Shown: piece by piece, positions 11,432-21,417 of the stretch
Layout: every line of letters starts with the position of its first letter
Position numbering within the stretch: position 1 is the first letter of the stretch
Assembly (NCBI GenBank): GCA_963705385.1
Contig: OY970075.1
Location: forward strand, 248,001-312,000
From: MFD02979-c5 sp963705385
GTDB lineage: Bacteria; Bacteroidota; Bacteroidia; Cytophagales; Amoebophilaceae
Reading direction: 5' to 3'
DNA: 64,000 nt
The notes under the pieces: model-generated
Told to the model about the DNA's origin: nothing
The model's database searches: none
What the model saw: the letters and a program-made list of their open reading frames with translations, nothing else
Position numbers and translations under genes: made by a program

Positions 11432-12216
11432 TGGGAAAAACCATTGCCATTGCGAACCAAAAAGGGGGAGTCGGTAAGACAACTAGCGCCATCAACCTGG
11501 CTGCCAGCCTAGCGGTGTTAGAGCATAAGACGCTTATCGTTGATGTTGATCCGCAAGCCAATGCCACCTCTGGCATTGGCTTGGATCCACAACAGGTTAA
11601 AAGTAGCATTTATGAGTGTATGGTCAATTCCATAGCTTCTTCAGCAATCGTTCAAAAAACAAGCATTCAATACCTAGATATTATCCCCTCACACATCAAC
11701 CTAGTAGGGGCAGAAGTAGAGATGATCAACTTTTCTCAGCGAGAGGAACGAATGCGCGAAGCCCTGACACTGCTCAAGGAGGAGTATGAGTACATCATTA
11801 TTGACTGTGCGCCTTCACTGGGGCTAATTACGATCAATGCTTTGACCGCAGCCGATTCCCTGATCATCCCTGTTCAGTGTGAATATTTTGCCTTAGAAGG
11901 ACTAGGTAAACTCTTAAACACTATCAAAATCATTCAGACCCGCCTTAATCCCGACCTAGAAATTGAAGGCATCTTGCTCACCATGTACGACTCTAGGCTA
12001 CGGCTCTCTAACCAGATTGTAGAAGAAGTCAAAAAGCACTTTCAAAGCATAGTTTTCAGGACCATTATTCCTAGAAACGTCAAACTAAGTGAAGCTCCTA
12101 GTTTTGGGAAACCTGTCATCCTGTATGATGGCGAGAGCAAGGGTGCTGTCAGCTACCTTAACCTTGCCAAAGAGGTTGTGAACAAGCAGTTAGCCCAGAG
12201 CGCTGCTACTTACTGA
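11431..12216 (+). CDS. parA: Chromosome partitioning ATPase ParA/Soj
   Basis: A 261-residue ParA ATPase that, with ParB, moves or organises the replication origin. The deviant Walker A motif KGGVGKTT sits at the N-terminus, Walker A' is seen as [14 protein letters not shown], and Walker B as [12 protein letters not shown]. The length fits the chromosomal (Soj) type, without the N-terminal DNA-binding extension of large plasmid ParA proteins. parB follows after 5 bp. Confidence 0.95.
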   Translation: MGKTIAIANQKGGVGKTTSAINLAASLAVLEHKTLIVDVDPQANATSGIGLDPQQVKSSIYECMVNSIASSAIVQKTSIQYLDIIPSHINLVGAEVEMINFSQREERMREALTLLKEEYEYIIIDCAPSLGLITINALTAADSLIIPVQCEYFALEGLGKLLNTIKIIQTRLNPDLEIEGILLTMYDSRLRLSNQIVEEVKKHFQSIVFRTIIPRNVKLSEAPSFGKPVILYDGESKGAVSYLNLAKEVVNKQLAQSAATY

Positions 12217-12221
12217 GCTGT

Positions 12222-13121
12222 ATGAGTACAAAAAAGACAATACAAAGAAAAAGTGCATTGGGTAGGGGATTGAATGCCTTGCTCCAAGACTCTCATTTTT
12301 TGACAGAAAAAGTCCTTGTCAACCCCATACAAGAAATTTCTATTGAACAAATACAAGTCAATCCCTTCCAGCCTAGAAAACACTTTGACTTAGCTTCCCT
12401 GCAAGAGCTGAGTGCGTCTATCCAACTACATGGTATTATTCAGCCTTTGACAGTTAGAAAGCTCAAGACATCTCAGTACCAGCTCATAGCTGGAGAGCGT
12501 AGACTACAAGCTGCCAAAATGGCAAATATTACGCGTGTTCCTGCTTATATCCGCACAGCCGACGACCAGCAAATGTTGGAAATGGCCTTGGTAGAAAATA
12601 TCCAACGAGAAAATCTGAATCCTATAGAAATTGCTTTGAGCTACCAGCGGTTGCTGACTGAGTGTAAGCTCAATCAAGAAACACTAGGTACTAGGGTGGG
12701 GAAGGACAGAACTACTGTCAACAATTATTTAAGATTGCTCAAGCTACCTCCTGCTATTCAGATTGCTTTGCGTGACCAAAAAATCAGCATGGGCCACGCC
12801 CGCGCCCTCATTAACGTACCTGCCATTGACACTCAACTCAATATGCTCAAAGAGATCATTGAGCAAGACCTTTCTGTACGCAACGTAGAAGCACGTGTCA
12901 AAATGCTAACCCAGGACAAGCCTAAAAAGCCGCTACTAAAGAAAAGGTTAGCTACTGCATTTGATGATCCTAGTGTCCAAGAACTGGGTACCAAGCTGGC
13001 TGCTCATTTGGGCACCCCAGTAAAAATTTATGCTAACACCAAAGAAAAAGGTGAAATCAAGATAGCTTTTGCCAATGCCAAGGATTTAGACAGAATCTTT
13101 AAAATACTAGCAGGCTCTTGA
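12222..13121 (+). CDS. parB: Chromosome partitioning protein ParB
   Basis: A 299-residue ParB/Spo0J protein. It has the CTP-binding ParB domain with QPLTVRKL and GERRLQAAK, the helix-turn-helix segment with LGTRVGKDRTTVNNYLRLLKL, and a C-terminal dimer region. It should bind parS sites and load condensin; I did not find a convincing parS palindrome in this window. It forms an operon with parA, and its TGA stop overlaps the next start codon. Confidence 0.95.
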   Translation: MSTKKTIQRKSALGRGLNALLQDSHFLTEKVLVNPIQEISIEQIQVNPFQPRKHFDLASLQELSASIQLHGIIQPLTVRKLKTSQYQLIAGERRLQAAKMANITRVPAYIRTADDQQMLEMALVENIQRENLNPIEIALSYQRLLTECKLNQETLGTRVGKDRTTVNNYLRLLKLPPAIQIALRDQKISMGHARALINVPAIDTQLNMLKEIIEQDLSVRNVEARVKMLTQDKPKKPLLKKRLATAFDDPSVQELGTKLAAHLGTPVKIYANTKEKGEIKIAFANAKDLDRIFKILAGS

Positions 13122-13792
13122 TGAATAGTTGGTATGTTTTTTTTGTAAGCTTTTGGTTGCTTTGCGGCCATGCCATGACTGCCCTAGCCATTGCGTCTCC
13201 ACAACAGCATGCAAGTAAGCCCCCAACTAAGGAGCAACCTAAAACCAGCCTTTTAGCGGCCAAGCCAGTGGCTAAAATACCTGCAGAAACGGCCAAAAAA
13301 ACATTCAAAATACCGATCAAACCCCCTACTGCTGCCCAAGAAAACGAGCGAAACCTCCCCTTGATAATTGAAGAAATGGCCATGCAGCGTGCCTGGATGT
13401 ATTCTGCGGTTTTTCCTGGGCTAGGGCAAGCCTACAACAAGCATTATGGGAGAATACCTGTTATCTATACAGTTTTTGCTGGGCTAGGCTGGGGGGCCAT
13501 TTACAACCACAACGCCTACATGGAGGTCAAACACAAGCTTCTTAAACATAGAAATATGTTCTATAGTCTTAAAAATCATGTAGATTATTATAGGAAAACC
13601 CGGGACCTTTTTATCATCTTCACAGCCTTGTGGTACATTGCCAACATTTTTGATGCCTATGTAGGAGCTAGCTTAAAAACTTTTGATCTTTCTGACGACA
13701 TAGGACTAAAAGTACAACCAAGTGTTGCTCTTCCTACCACACATCACAGCCCCACAGTGGACCTTAGCGTGACAATAAGTTTAAGGAAATGA
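13121..13792 (+). CDS. DUF5683 membrane protein
   Basis: A 223-residue protein with an N-terminal signal-type hydrophobic stretch, a proline/lysine/alanine-rich linker and the conserved DUF5683 core: RAWMYSAVFPGLGQAYN, then GRIPVIYTVFAGLGWG and a second hydrophobic segment around LWYIANIFDAYVGA. In many Bacteroidota this gene lies exactly here, between parB and dapB. The function is unknown. The ATG at 13121 overlaps the parB stop (TGATG), and the gene ends just inside the dapB start (13789), so the three genes are translationally coupled. Confidence 0.85.
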   Translation: MNSWYVFFVSFWLLCGHAMTALAIASPQQHASKPPTKEQPKTSLLAAKPVAKIPAETAKKTFKIPIKPPTAAQENERNLPLIIEEMAMQRAWMYSAVFPGLGQAYNKHYGRIPVIYTVFAGLGWGAIYNHNAYMEVKHKLLKHRNMFYSLKNHVDYYRKTRDLFIIFTALWYIANIFDAYVGASLKTFDLSDDIGLKVQPSVALPTTHHSPTVDLSVTISLRK

Positions 13793-14514
13793 AAATACTT
13801 CTCATTGGTTATGGAAAAATGGGTAAGGCTATTGAGCAAGTGGCTGTGCAAAGGGGGCACCAGCTTGTGCATAAAATAGACTTGGCTAACAGTACCCCTC
13901 TAGCTACCATTGATCCGGCAACAGTTGACGTTGCTATAGAATTTAGCCAGCCTACAGCTGCTTATGACAATATCTACCAATGCTTATTCAAAAATATTCC
14001 AGTAATAGCAGGCACCACGGGTTGGCTTGATAAAAAAGAAGCATTAGATACTTATTGCAAAGAGCAAGGAGGTACTTTTTTTTATGCTGCTAACTTTAGT
14101 ATCGGCATGAATATCCTTTTCAAGGTCAATGCATTCCTAGCTAAACTCATGAACCAGCGTCCTGAGTATGATGTCATGATCCAAGAAGTGCACCACTGGG
14201 AAAAAAAAGATGTGCCTAGTGGCACAGCCCTTACCCTAGCGCAGGACCTTATGCACCACTTACACTGTAAAAAACGCTGGGTGCAGGCACCTACACAACA
14301 AAAAGACGACTTGCCTATTGCTTCTATGAGGGTAAAAGACGTACCAGGCACGCATACTGTCACCTATACTGCTTCGTTAGACACTTTAGAACTCAAGCAC
14401 ACTGCCCACAGCCGGGAAGTATTTGCTTTGGGTGCTGTTTTAGTGGCTGAATGGATACTAGGTAAGCAAGGTGTTTTAGGCATGGAAGATTTTTTAAAAC
14501 TAGATGCTTGCTAG
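13789..14514 (+). CDS. dapB: 4-hydroxy-tetrahydrodipicolinate reductase
   Basis: A 241-residue DapB, which reduces hydroxy-tetrahydrodipicolinate with NAD(P)H in the diaminopimelate/lysine route. The N-terminal dinucleotide motif is short, GYGKMGKAIEQ, as in other Bacteroidota. The family block EVHHWEKKDVPSGTALTLA contains the substrate-binding Lys and the catalytic HH pair. The C-terminus has HTAHSREVFALGAV. It overlaps DUF5683 by 4 bp. In relatives lepB usually follows; here an IS lies directly behind the stop. Confidence 0.94.
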   Translation: MKILLIGYGKMGKAIEQVAVQRGHQLVHKIDLANSTPLATIDPATVDVAIEFSQPTAAYDNIYQCLFKNIPVIAGTTGWLDKKEALDTYCKEQGGTFFYAANFSIGMNILFKVNAFLAKLMNQRPEYDVMIQEVHHWEKKDVPSGTALTLAQDLMHHLHCKKRWVQAPTQQKDDLPIASMRVKDVPGTHTVTYTASLDTLELKHTAHSREVFALGAVLVAEWILGKQGVLGMEDFLKLDAC

Positions 14515-14517
14515 ATA

Positions 14518-15188
14518 TAGAGTCATCACAGGAGATGTTTAACCATAGAGCAAGGCACTTAATGTGGACTGCAGTTAGGAATGAGATAGCATTTTTAGCA
14601 TACTGGGTCGCTATGCACTGCCACCTTTTGACTCTCAGTATTGTGTTTGCTACCACCTGCCGCAGCTTGTAACTCCCTTTGTCGTAGGGACGTGGTCGCT
14701 TTCTGTTCTTTCTAGTAGGAATAACAGAGGCCATCCCTTGAACTTTGGCTTGTTTGATGATTTGCTCTATATCATACGCACGATCTGCCAACAGGTGTTT
14801 GGCCCTGCAACCTTCTATGAGCTTACCCGCCTGTTTGCAATCAGCTTGGGGACCCCTCGTAATCAACGCTCTGGGCGGCATACCATCCGCATCCACTTGA
14901 GCCCCCTTTTGTGCCGCCCATCTCTTGGTTACCTTCTTTGGTTCCTGCTGCGTGAGGATGAACTTTGCTATGGGTGGCATCAATGATTAACCACTCAAGC
15001 GCTGGTTTTTCTTTGGCTTTTTCTCCCCAGCAGCCTTTGCTACCAGGAAGCTGGGGCACTAACATAGCCCAAGTTTGGTTTGAAATATCGTACCGCTGGA
15101 AAGGATGTAGTCCTAAGCATGTCTTTGCTAAAGGGTTTAGCATGCAAACTTTTGCCCATAACAAATATCCTACCTCATGACGACTCTA
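14518..15188 (-). mobile_element. Decayed IS5-family element, second type
   Basis: The ends are imperfect inverted repeats, TAGAGTCATCACAGGAGATG at 14518 and, read from the other side, TAGAGTCGTCATGAGGTAGG ending at 15188. The minus strand codes for a transposase in two overlapping frames (about 15164-14841 and 14983-14520). An internally deleted copy lies at 28066-28258. The element sits 4 bp after dapB, between dapB and where lepB would be expected. Confidence 0.82.
14519..15164 (-). pseudogene. IS5-family transposase, frameshifted
   Basis: The first frame gives an N-terminal part with ERYDISNQTWAMLVPQLPG-like sequence, a conserved WLIIDATHSKVHPHAAG segment and MGGTKGG. The second frame continues with DADGMPPRALITRG, LIEGCRAKHLLADRAYD and KRWQCIATQYAKN, all typical of IS5-family DDE transposases. 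The switch falls near a run AAAAGGGGG on the coding strand at about 14901-14911, so it could be a programmed shift, as known in some IS5 groups, or a simple indel. Confidence 0.8.
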
Positions 15189-15201
15189 CCCGGAAAAGCT
15201 G

Positions 15202-15969
15202 TTACACTAAAAACTCTAGTAAGACTGCTAGACTAGCCCCTGTTAAGCTGGCTACAAATTTGTGGGCGTTCAGGTGGTGGCTAGGGCTGGATTCAAAGAA
15301 GATGGTAGTAGCAATGTGGAGGAAGTTACCACCAACGATGGCCATCAAGGCTAGTAAACTTTGGTCTGATAACCAATGTTGCTGGTTACAGTAGTTGCTA
15401 CACCATAGTCCTATGGGAGAAGCCAAAGCAAAAAGCATTAAGTACAAGATGACAGTACTTCTGCGAGCAGTGAGCTTGGTCAGTACGCTAGTCAGTGCAA
15501 AAGCAACGGGTATTTTGTGCAGAATAACCCCTAACAAGAGTCCACTGGTGCCATGAGCATGGTGGTGGGGATGAACTGCAGTAGGGGTGCTTAGGATTAC
15601 ACCATCTAAAAAGGCATGGATACAGAGCGCAAGCAGCAAGGTCATTGGGGCAATGTTGTGCTGTTGGCCTTCCTGGTGGGTAGTATACATGTGGCCATGT
15701 TCTACGCCTTTACTAAAAAATTCCAGTAAAAGCTGGAAAAAAAACCCGATTAGGATGTACAATCCTACCACCTTAGAAGAAGGGTATAGTGCAAAGATGT
15801 CTGGTAAAATATGTAGGACCGTGATAGCAAAAAGATAACCTCCTGAAAAGATAAGTAGTATCTTAAAGAGCCCTGGACTAGGCTTTCGAATTAAGAAAAC
15901 TACAAGACCGCCCAGGACAACGGAAAGGAATAATAGCAAGGATTGGAAAAGCATGGAGGAATTATGCAT
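15202..15969 (-). CDS. ZIP-family divalent metal transporter
   Basis: A 255-residue membrane protein with about eight hydrophobic segments and histidine-rich loops. The ZIP signature segments are visible: HAFLDGVIL in one helix and LLGVILHKIPVAFAL in the next, with the conserved HxxxE/HKxP pattern as HKIP, and a His-rich loop HPHHHAHG before it. ZIP proteins import zinc, iron or manganese across the inner membrane. Codon 6 is also ATG and could be the true start. The IS at 14518-15188 ends 14 bp after the stop. Confidence 0.85.
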   Translation of the reverse strand: MHNSSMLFQSLLLFLSVVLGGLVVFLIRKPSPGLFKILLIFSGGYLFAITVLHILPDIFALYPSSKVVGLYILIGFFFQLLLEFFSKGVEHGHMYTTHQEGQQHNIAPMTLLLALCIHAFLDGVILSTPTAVHPHHHAHGTSGLLLGVILHKIPVAFALTSVLTKLTARRSTVILYLMLFALASPIGLWCSNYCNQQHWLSDQSLLALMAIVGGNFLHIATTIFFESSPSHHLNAHKFVASLTGASLAVLLEFLV

Positions 15970-16108
15970 TATTAGTATGGGTTAGTTATTAGTGTCATGA
16001 CCTTTTTGTTGGCGTAAGCAGCTGCTTGCGCTCCCTGAGGCATTGCTTTTGAAACAGACTAGGATACAAAGCTAGCATACCCTTCAAGGTAAAGTATCCA
16101 AAAGGGAT

Positions 16109-18070
16109 TCATTTTATACCTGTGATCCTAAAAGCTGCTCGCCTGTTCAGTCTTGCACTAGCAGGTGAGTTTTGTTGAGGAGCCAGGGGCCGACTTTGGC
16201 TATAGCCCTTGTAGGTGAGTCTGTCGGCATCAATGCCTGTAGCCACCAGGTAATCATAGATTGCTTGGGCTCGTTTGGTAGAAAGGCAATAATTGTATTC
16301 TTCTGTACCAGTTTGGTCTGTATGGCCTTCAATTTCTATGAGCAGTTGGGGGTTGGCTTGCAAAAATTTTACTAAGCAGTTGAGTTCTGTAATAGAACGA
16401 GGCGCTAGCCTATAATCATCAAAATCAAAAAATACATTTTTTAAAACCTTAGTTTTATCTACCTTAATGGGCTCTAGCAGTACTTTATCATGAGCAGAGA
16501 CCACAGGCTTGCTGTGGTTTTTGTAGTCTACATGAATGCTCTCAAACAAATACTTATCCTTTCTGACAAAGATGACGTACTCCTTACCTTCATTCACGAC
16601 CACCACAAACGCTCCGTCCTTGAGATCTATTTGTATATTCCACTGCTGGGTATTTGTTTCCATATCATATACCTCTACTGTTACTGGCGTCCCACGCTGG
16701 GTATCCACTACCTTAAGTTTGATAAAGTCGCTTTTAGGAAACTGAAGGAGGTCTTCTGGAAAATCAAACTCATAAAGATGGCTACTGTAGTAACTAGTTC
16801 CTTTTTGGTTGCCATCTGCATAGTACCCTTTTTTGCCATCGGCAGTGACAAACAGAGCAGCTTGGTCTCTATGGTTATTGATGGGATACCCTAGGTTGAC
16901 AGGTTCAGTCCATTTGCCGTCTATCCAGTTGGTATAATAAATATTGAAGCCCCCTAGGCTGGGACAACGGTCAGAAGCGAAAAAAAGGGTCTGGCCATTG
17001 GGATGAATAAAAGGAGATAGCTCTCTCGCTTCAGAGTTGACAGGAGGACCTAGGTTGACGGGCTCAGACCATTCTCCATCCTCCTGAAGCGTACTTTTCC
17101 AAATATCTTTTTTGCCATAATTGCCTTCTCTTTCTGAAACGAAATAAAGCGTTTTCCCATCTGCAGATAAAGAAGGCTGAGATTCCCATCCTTTGCTGTT
17201 GATGTTAGGTCCTAGATTTTTAGGTGTAGACCATTGGTTATCCTCCTTATAGGTTACATATAAGTCACAAATGCCACAGTTGCCTTTGCAAGAGCAGGCT
17301 GTAAAAACAAGCACCTTTCCATCTGCTGAAATTGTACAAGTACCCTGGTTGTGTTCACTATTCACGCTGCCTGTGAGGGGCTGCGGGATGGTCCAGTTGT
17401 CTGCCTCATCTTTGTAGCTGACATAAATATTTTCTTTGCCTTGCGTTTCGCTAGAGCGTGCCGTAAAGAACATTGTCTGCTGGTCTACCGTGAGTACAGG
17501 GAAGTACTGAGAAGCAAATTGATTCAGTGGTGCTGAAAGTGGCCTAGCCTCAAAAGCTACTGGTATTTTAATCTTCTCCAAAGAAAAGTCAACATCTTTT
17601 TGTAAACGCACAACCTTAGCAAGTAAAGTTGCAGAGATAGCGCTTTTAGGGGGCAAAGCCTTGAGTACGTCTTGGGATTTTTGATAAGCTCCTGACCTGT
17701 AATAAAGATAGGCGAGCTCGTAATACAGTTGGTAATGATCTCCGTGAAATAAATAGTACTTGGCTTGATCGAGTAGCTTGATAGCAGCTTCAAAATTATC
17801 CAGTCGTTGCTGGATGATTGCTAACTGCAAGTATGCCTCGACAAACTTTTTATCTTTTTTTATAGCTTGCTTGAAAAGTTCCTTAGTCTTCTGGTATTCC
17901 TTTTTTGCATAATGGCTAAGGGCCTGCTCATAAAGCTGTATCGCCTTTGAAGATTTACTGGTATAGGGGATCCTGGTGGAATTAAAAGCAAAACAAGCGA
18001 ATACAAAAAGTGCAAGAACGTAGTTGCTCATTTTTATGCTACCCATGCTGTGGAGCATACTATCAAACAT
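16109..18070 (-). CDS. OmpA-family protein with TPR and PD40 beta-propeller (PorE-type architecture)
   Basis: A 653-residue envelope protein. In order it has a signal-type hydrophobic stretch (YVLALFVFACFAF), TPR helices at about 40-150, five PD40/WD40-like blades at about 185-420 (blade motifs such as SADGKTLYFVSE and HPNGQTLFFASDR), a carboxypeptidase-regulatory-like domain at about 440-520, and a C-terminal OmpA peptidoglycan-binding domain with IEGHTDQTGTEEYN and LSTKRAQAIYDYL. This is the domain order of PorE, a periplasmic part of type IX secretion in Bacteroidota. No other type IX gene is in the window, so the role here is open. Internal ATGs at 18046 and 18031 would shorten the n-region and are plausible starts. 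Confidence 0.87.
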   Translation of the reverse strand: MFDSMLHSMGSIKMSNYVLALFVFACFAFNSTRIPYTSKSSKAIQLYEQALSHYAKKEYQKTKELFKQAIKKDKKFVEAYLQLAIIQQRLDNFEAAIKLLDQAKYYLFHGDHYQLYYELAYLYYRSGAYQKSQDVLKALPPKSAISATLLAKVVRLQKDVDFSLEKIKIPVAFEARPLSAPLNQFASQYFPVLTVDQQTMFFTARSSETQGKENIYVSYKDEADNWTIPQPLTGSVNSEHNQGTCTISADGKVLVFTACSCKGNCGICDLYVTYKEDNQWSTPKNLGPNINSKGWESQPSLSADGKTLYFVSEREGNYGKKDIWKSTLQEDGEWSEPVNLGPPVNSEARELSPFIHPNGQTLFFASDRCPSLGGFNIYYTNWIDGKWTEPVNLGYPINNHRDQAALFVTADGKKGYYADGNQKGTSYYSSHLYEFDFPEDLLQFPKSDFIKLKVVDTQRGTPVTVEVYDMETNTQQWNIQIDLKDGAFVVVVNEGKEYVIFVRKDKYLFESIHVDYKNHSKPVVSAHDKVLLEPIKVDKTKVLKNVFFDFDDYRLAPRSITELNCLVKFLQANPQLLIEIEGHTDQTGTEEYNYCLSTKRAQAIYDYLVATGIDADRLTYKGYSQSRPLAPQQNSPASARLNRRAAFRITGIK

Positions 18071-18099
18071 AGAGGTATAATAACCTGCTGGTAGGTATT

Positions 18100-19143
18100 T
18101 TATGCTTCTTGGTCAACTGTCTTTTCCTGTTTTTTTGCTTCATGCGTTGTGCTATTTGTTTTGACACGGATCTGGTGTTCTAAGGTGTCGAGTAACTCAG
18201 GGTTGTCTTGTAACGTTGTTTTTACTGCATCTCTTCCCTGGCCTAGCTTGTTGCCTTCGTAAGAGAACCAAGAACCAGATTTTTGGATAATGCCTAGTTC
18301 TGCACCCAGGTCAATAATTTCTCCTACTCTAGAAATGCCCTCTCCATAGATGATGTCAAATTCTACTACTCTGAAGGGGGGTGCTACTTTATTTTTGACT
18401 ACTTTCACTTTAGTACGGTTTCCTAACGCCTCTCCAGCACTGCCTTTGATTTGTGCCATCTTACGAATATCTAACCTTACAGAAGCATAAAACTTTAGTG
18501 CATTACCCCCTGTAGTGGTTTCTGGGTTGCCAAACAGCACGCCAATTTTCTCCCTAAGCTGGTTGATAAAGATACAAGAACAACCTGTTTTGCTAATAGA
18601 TCCGGTAAGCTTTCTAAGGGCTTGTGACATGAGGCGTGCTTGTAGACCTAACTTGCTCTCACCCATATCGCCTTCTAGCTCGCTTCGAGGAACTAGTGCT
18701 GCTACAGAGTCAATGACAATGATATCTATCGTTCCTGAACGAATCAGGTGCTCTGCAATTTCTAGGGCTTGCTCTCCATCATCTGGCTGCGAGATAAGTA
18801 GGTTTTCTGTGTCAATGCCCAGATTTTCAGCATAAGTTTTATCAAAAGCATGCTCAGCATCAATAAAGGCAGCCATACCCCCATTTTTCTGTACTTCGGC
18901 TATGCAATGAAGGCTTAGCGTTGTTTTTCCTGAAGACTCTGGACCGTAGACTTCGATAACTCTTCCCTTAGGTATCCCTCCAATGCCTAGGGCAAGGTCT
19001 AGGCCCAAGGAGCCTGTAGAAGTAGCAGGTATGTCTGCCACTTTGTTGTCACTCAGCCTCATGACAGCGCCCTTGCCATAGGCCTTTTCTAACTTTTCAA
19101 TAGTCAGCTGTAATGCCTTTAATTTTTCTGTCTTTTCGCTCAT
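18100..19143 (-). CDS. recA: Recombinase RecA
   Basis: A 347-residue RecA, the DNA strand-exchange protein and SOS co-protease. The Walker A motif is GPESSGKTT, the LexA/repair signature region is [25 protein letters not shown], and [14 protein letters not shown] marks loop L2. The C-terminal tail is charged, as usual. The ATG at 19143 (MSEKTEK) matches the family N-terminus; an ATG 15 bp upstream is possible. Intact recA fits a genome rich in repeats and IS remains, where recombination can rearrange genes. Confidence 0.97.
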   Translation of the reverse strand: MSEKTEKLKALQLTIEKLEKAYGKGAVMRLSDNKVADIPATSTGSLGLDLALGIGGIPKGRVIEVYGPESSGKTTLSLHCIAEVQKNGGMAAFIDAEHAFDKTYAENLGIDTENLLISQPDDGEQALEIAEHLIRSGTIDIIVIDSVAALVPRSELEGDMGESKLGLQARLMSQALRKLTGSISKTGCSCIFINQLREKIGVLFGNPETTTGGNALKFYASVRLDIRKMAQIKGSAGEALGNRTKVKVVKNKVAPPFRVVEFDIIYGEGISRVGEIIDLGAELGIIQKSGSWFSYEGNKLGQGRDAVKTTLQDNPELLDTLEHQIRVKTNSTTHEAKKQEKTVDQEA

Positions 19144-19158
19144 AAGCTTGTTCATCAT

Positions 19159-19464
19159 GAAGGTTATTACATCAACCTCAAGGACTCGGTGATGCGCTCA
19201 GATCCTGCTTTCATCTACTTTGTGCTTGAAGTGAAAGTTTCGCCTAAAGTCCCCCAAGATAAGCAATACTCATAGCTTAGGCAAAAATCATTGCTTGTTC
19301 AAACAGGTTAAAAGCTAGAGGAGGTTGACCTGTCCTTTAAGTTTTTTTAAACATGAAAAAAGCCAGTACTAGCCTAAGCCAATTCTCCGAGCAACACAAG
19401 GTGCTCAATACCCACTATATTTGTTGGTGTTTGCTAGTAGCAACTTTGAAGTATAATCTAGAAG
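19159..19464. other. Intergenic region between divergent recA and gpmI
   Basis: About 305 bp without a gene, AT-rich. A TATATTTG at 19416-19423 matches the Bacteroidota -7 element TAnnTTTG upstream of gpmI, but no TTG is found at the -33 distance. Nothing else is recognised. Confidence 0.4.
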
Positions 19465-21018
19465 GTGCATAAAAAATTAATTCTCCTTATCCTGGATGGC
19501 TGGGGCTTGGCCTCTCAGCCACAGTATTCTGCTATTGATCAAGCAAAAACACCTTTTATAGATGCGCTCTACAAGCAATATTCCCATAGCCAGTTAGTAG
19601 CCTCAGGACTTGCCGTTGGGCTGCCTCAAGGCCAGATGGGTAATTCTGAAGTAGGTCATATCAACCTAGGTGCAGGCAGGGTTGTTGATCAGTCATTGTT
19701 CAGAATTAACAAGGCCATTGCTTCCGGGGCGTTTTATCATAACAAATCCTTGTTAGCAGCATTAGCCTATGCCAAAACCCACCAAAAAGCAGTGCATCTC
19801 ATGGGTCTGGTCTCTGATGGAGGCATTCACGCCCACCTTGATCATCTAAAGGCCTTGTGTAGCGTGGCTAAGGACCATGCAATAGAAAGCTTGTTCATTC
19901 ATGCCTTTACGGATGGACGTGATACAGGCCCTTGCAGTGCTGTAAAGTTCTTAGATGCTTTGGAAGCACACCTTCAAAAGACTACTGGAAGGTTGGCTTC
20001 TATCATAGGGCGCTATTATGCCATGGATCGCGACCAGCGTTGGGAACGCATTAAGGTAGCATACGATGCACTGGTGCATGGCAAAGGCACCCAAGCACAG
20101 AGCTGGCGCCAGGCCATTGACCAAGCTTATGCACAAGGCATTACAGACGAGTTTTTGCAGCCTATCTTACTCACCCAAAGCGATGGCTCCCTCATAGCCT
20201 GTCTTCAAGAAGGAGATGTAGTGCTCTGTTTTAACTTTAGGACTGACCGGAGCCGTCAAATTACCCAAGTACTTACGCAAAAAGCCCTACCACCCTATGC
20301 TATGCATCCCCTCAATCTGCACTACCTGACGATGATGGTTTATGATAATAGCTTTCAAGGCGTGCAGCCCTTATTTACTCAAGAAACCTTACAGCAAACT
20401 TTGGGAGAAGTTTTGAGTGGGCATGGAAAAAAGCAACTCCGGATTGCTGAAACAGAAAAATATCCGCATGTTACTTACTTCTTTTCTGGAGGCAGAGAAG
20501 AGCCTTTTGCAGGTGAAGAACGAATACTTTGTCCCTCGCTTCAGGTAGGCACTTATGACTTGCAGCCAGCCATGGCTGCTCCAGCCGTCACAGAAAAAAT
20601 GCTTACAGTACTTGCCCAACAAAGTATTGATTTTATTTGCCTCAATTTTGCTAATGCAGACATGGTAGGGCACACGGGCGTGTTTGGAGCCACGGTGCGC
20701 GCTTGCGAAGTGGTAGACCAGTGCTTAGCACAAGTGGTTACCAAGGCTTTAGAAAATGACTACACCACCCTTATAGTAGCAGACCATGGCAATGCAGACA
20801 AGATGCTTGACGACCAAGGCCACCCTTATACTGCACATACTGACCACCTGGTTCCGTGTATTTTGGTTGATAAAGACATCCGCGTACCCTTGAAAGAAGG
20901 TAAGCTGGCTGATGTAGCACCTACCATTCTGCAATGCCTGGGCTTGCCTATCCCTCCAGCTATGACGGGACAGTCCCTGATTGAGCTACACTCACCACAT
21001 TTCCACATTTGTCCATAG
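19465..21018 (+). CDS. gpmI: 2,3-bisphosphoglycerate-independent phosphoglycerate mutase
   Basis: A 517-residue metalloenzyme that interconverts 3- and 2-phosphoglycerate in glycolysis. The N-terminal metal motif LLILDGWGL and the catalytic Ser61 in GNSEVGH are present, then FTDGRDTGP, the RYYAMDRDQRW segment, and the C-terminal metal ligands in NFANADMVGHTG and ADHGNADKM. The start is GTG at 19465, preceded by GAAG. pgk, the preceding step of the pathway, is at the right edge of the window. Confidence 0.96.
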   Translation: MHKKLILLILDGWGLASQPQYSAIDQAKTPFIDALYKQYSHSQLVASGLAVGLPQGQMGNSEVGHINLGAGRVVDQSLFRINKAIASGAFYHNKSLLAALAYAKTHQKAVHLMGLVSDGGIHAHLDHLKALCSVAKDHAIESLFIHAFTDGRDTGPCSAVKFLDALEAHLQKTTGRLASIIGRYYAMDRDQRWERIKVAYDALVHGKGTQAQSWRQAIDQAYAQGITDEFLQPILLTQSDGSLIACLQEGDVVLCFNFRTDRSRQITQVLTQKALPPYAMHPLNLHYLTMMVYDNSFQGVQPLFTQETLQQTLGEVLSGHGKKQLRIAETEKYPHVTYFFSGGREEPFAGEERILCPSLQVGTYDLQPAMAAPAVTEKMLTVLAQQSIDFICLNFANADMVGHTGVFGATVRACEVVDQCLAQVVTKALENDYTTLIVADHGNADKMLDDQGHPYTAHTDHLVPCILVDKDIRVPLKEGKLADVAPTILQCLGLPIPPAMTGQSLIELHSPHFHICP

Positions 21019-21224
21019 AATAAATTTCAGGCATGGTTGTGGTACCTCTAAGCTGCTTAAAGGCCAGTGCCTGATGATAGGCAGAAGCAGACATAGGGAG
21101 AAATGGGCAAGCTCGTTTACATACGGATTCATCCAAGCAAAGTCCATTACGGTAGCACCCCCAGGAGCCTTATACTGTACACATAGATAACTTAGATATC
21201 ATTGCAGTTCGTTAAGCTATAAGT

Positions 21225-21246
21225 CCGTTACAAGAACGGCTTTTTA
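21225..21246 (+). terminator. Possible terminator downstream of gpmI
   Basis: CCGTT at 21225-21229 pairs with AACGG at 21235-21239 and is followed by CTTTTTATTTT. The stem is only 5 bp. Confidence 0.5.
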
Positions 21247-21378
21247 TTTTCCTCCTTAATTAAGGTCAACTGCCCTATTGCAGCTCCTTATCACATCCTC
21301 ATTGCTTACATTACCCAAAGTTATTAGAATAAGTTTTTAGGAGATCAACAAACAAGAAGGAGCTTGGATAAAACTTTA

Positions 21379-21417
21379 TTGAAGGAAAGGGGCACTTTCC
21401 TTCAACGCTTTTTCTTT
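21379..21417 (+). terminator. Strong rho-independent terminator
   Basis: TTGAAGGAAAG at 21379-21389 pairs perfectly over 11 bp with CTTTCCTTCAA at 21395-21405, loop GGGCA, followed by CGCTTTTTCTTTTTC. It is 360 bp beyond gpmI, so it may end a longer gpmI transcript or an unrecognised RNA. Confidence 0.82.

Noticed and set aside
11431..13121. Plasmid partition locus
   Set aside because: The parA-parB genes are of chromosomal type and lie in the conserved Bacteroidota chromosome order with DUF5683 and dapB.
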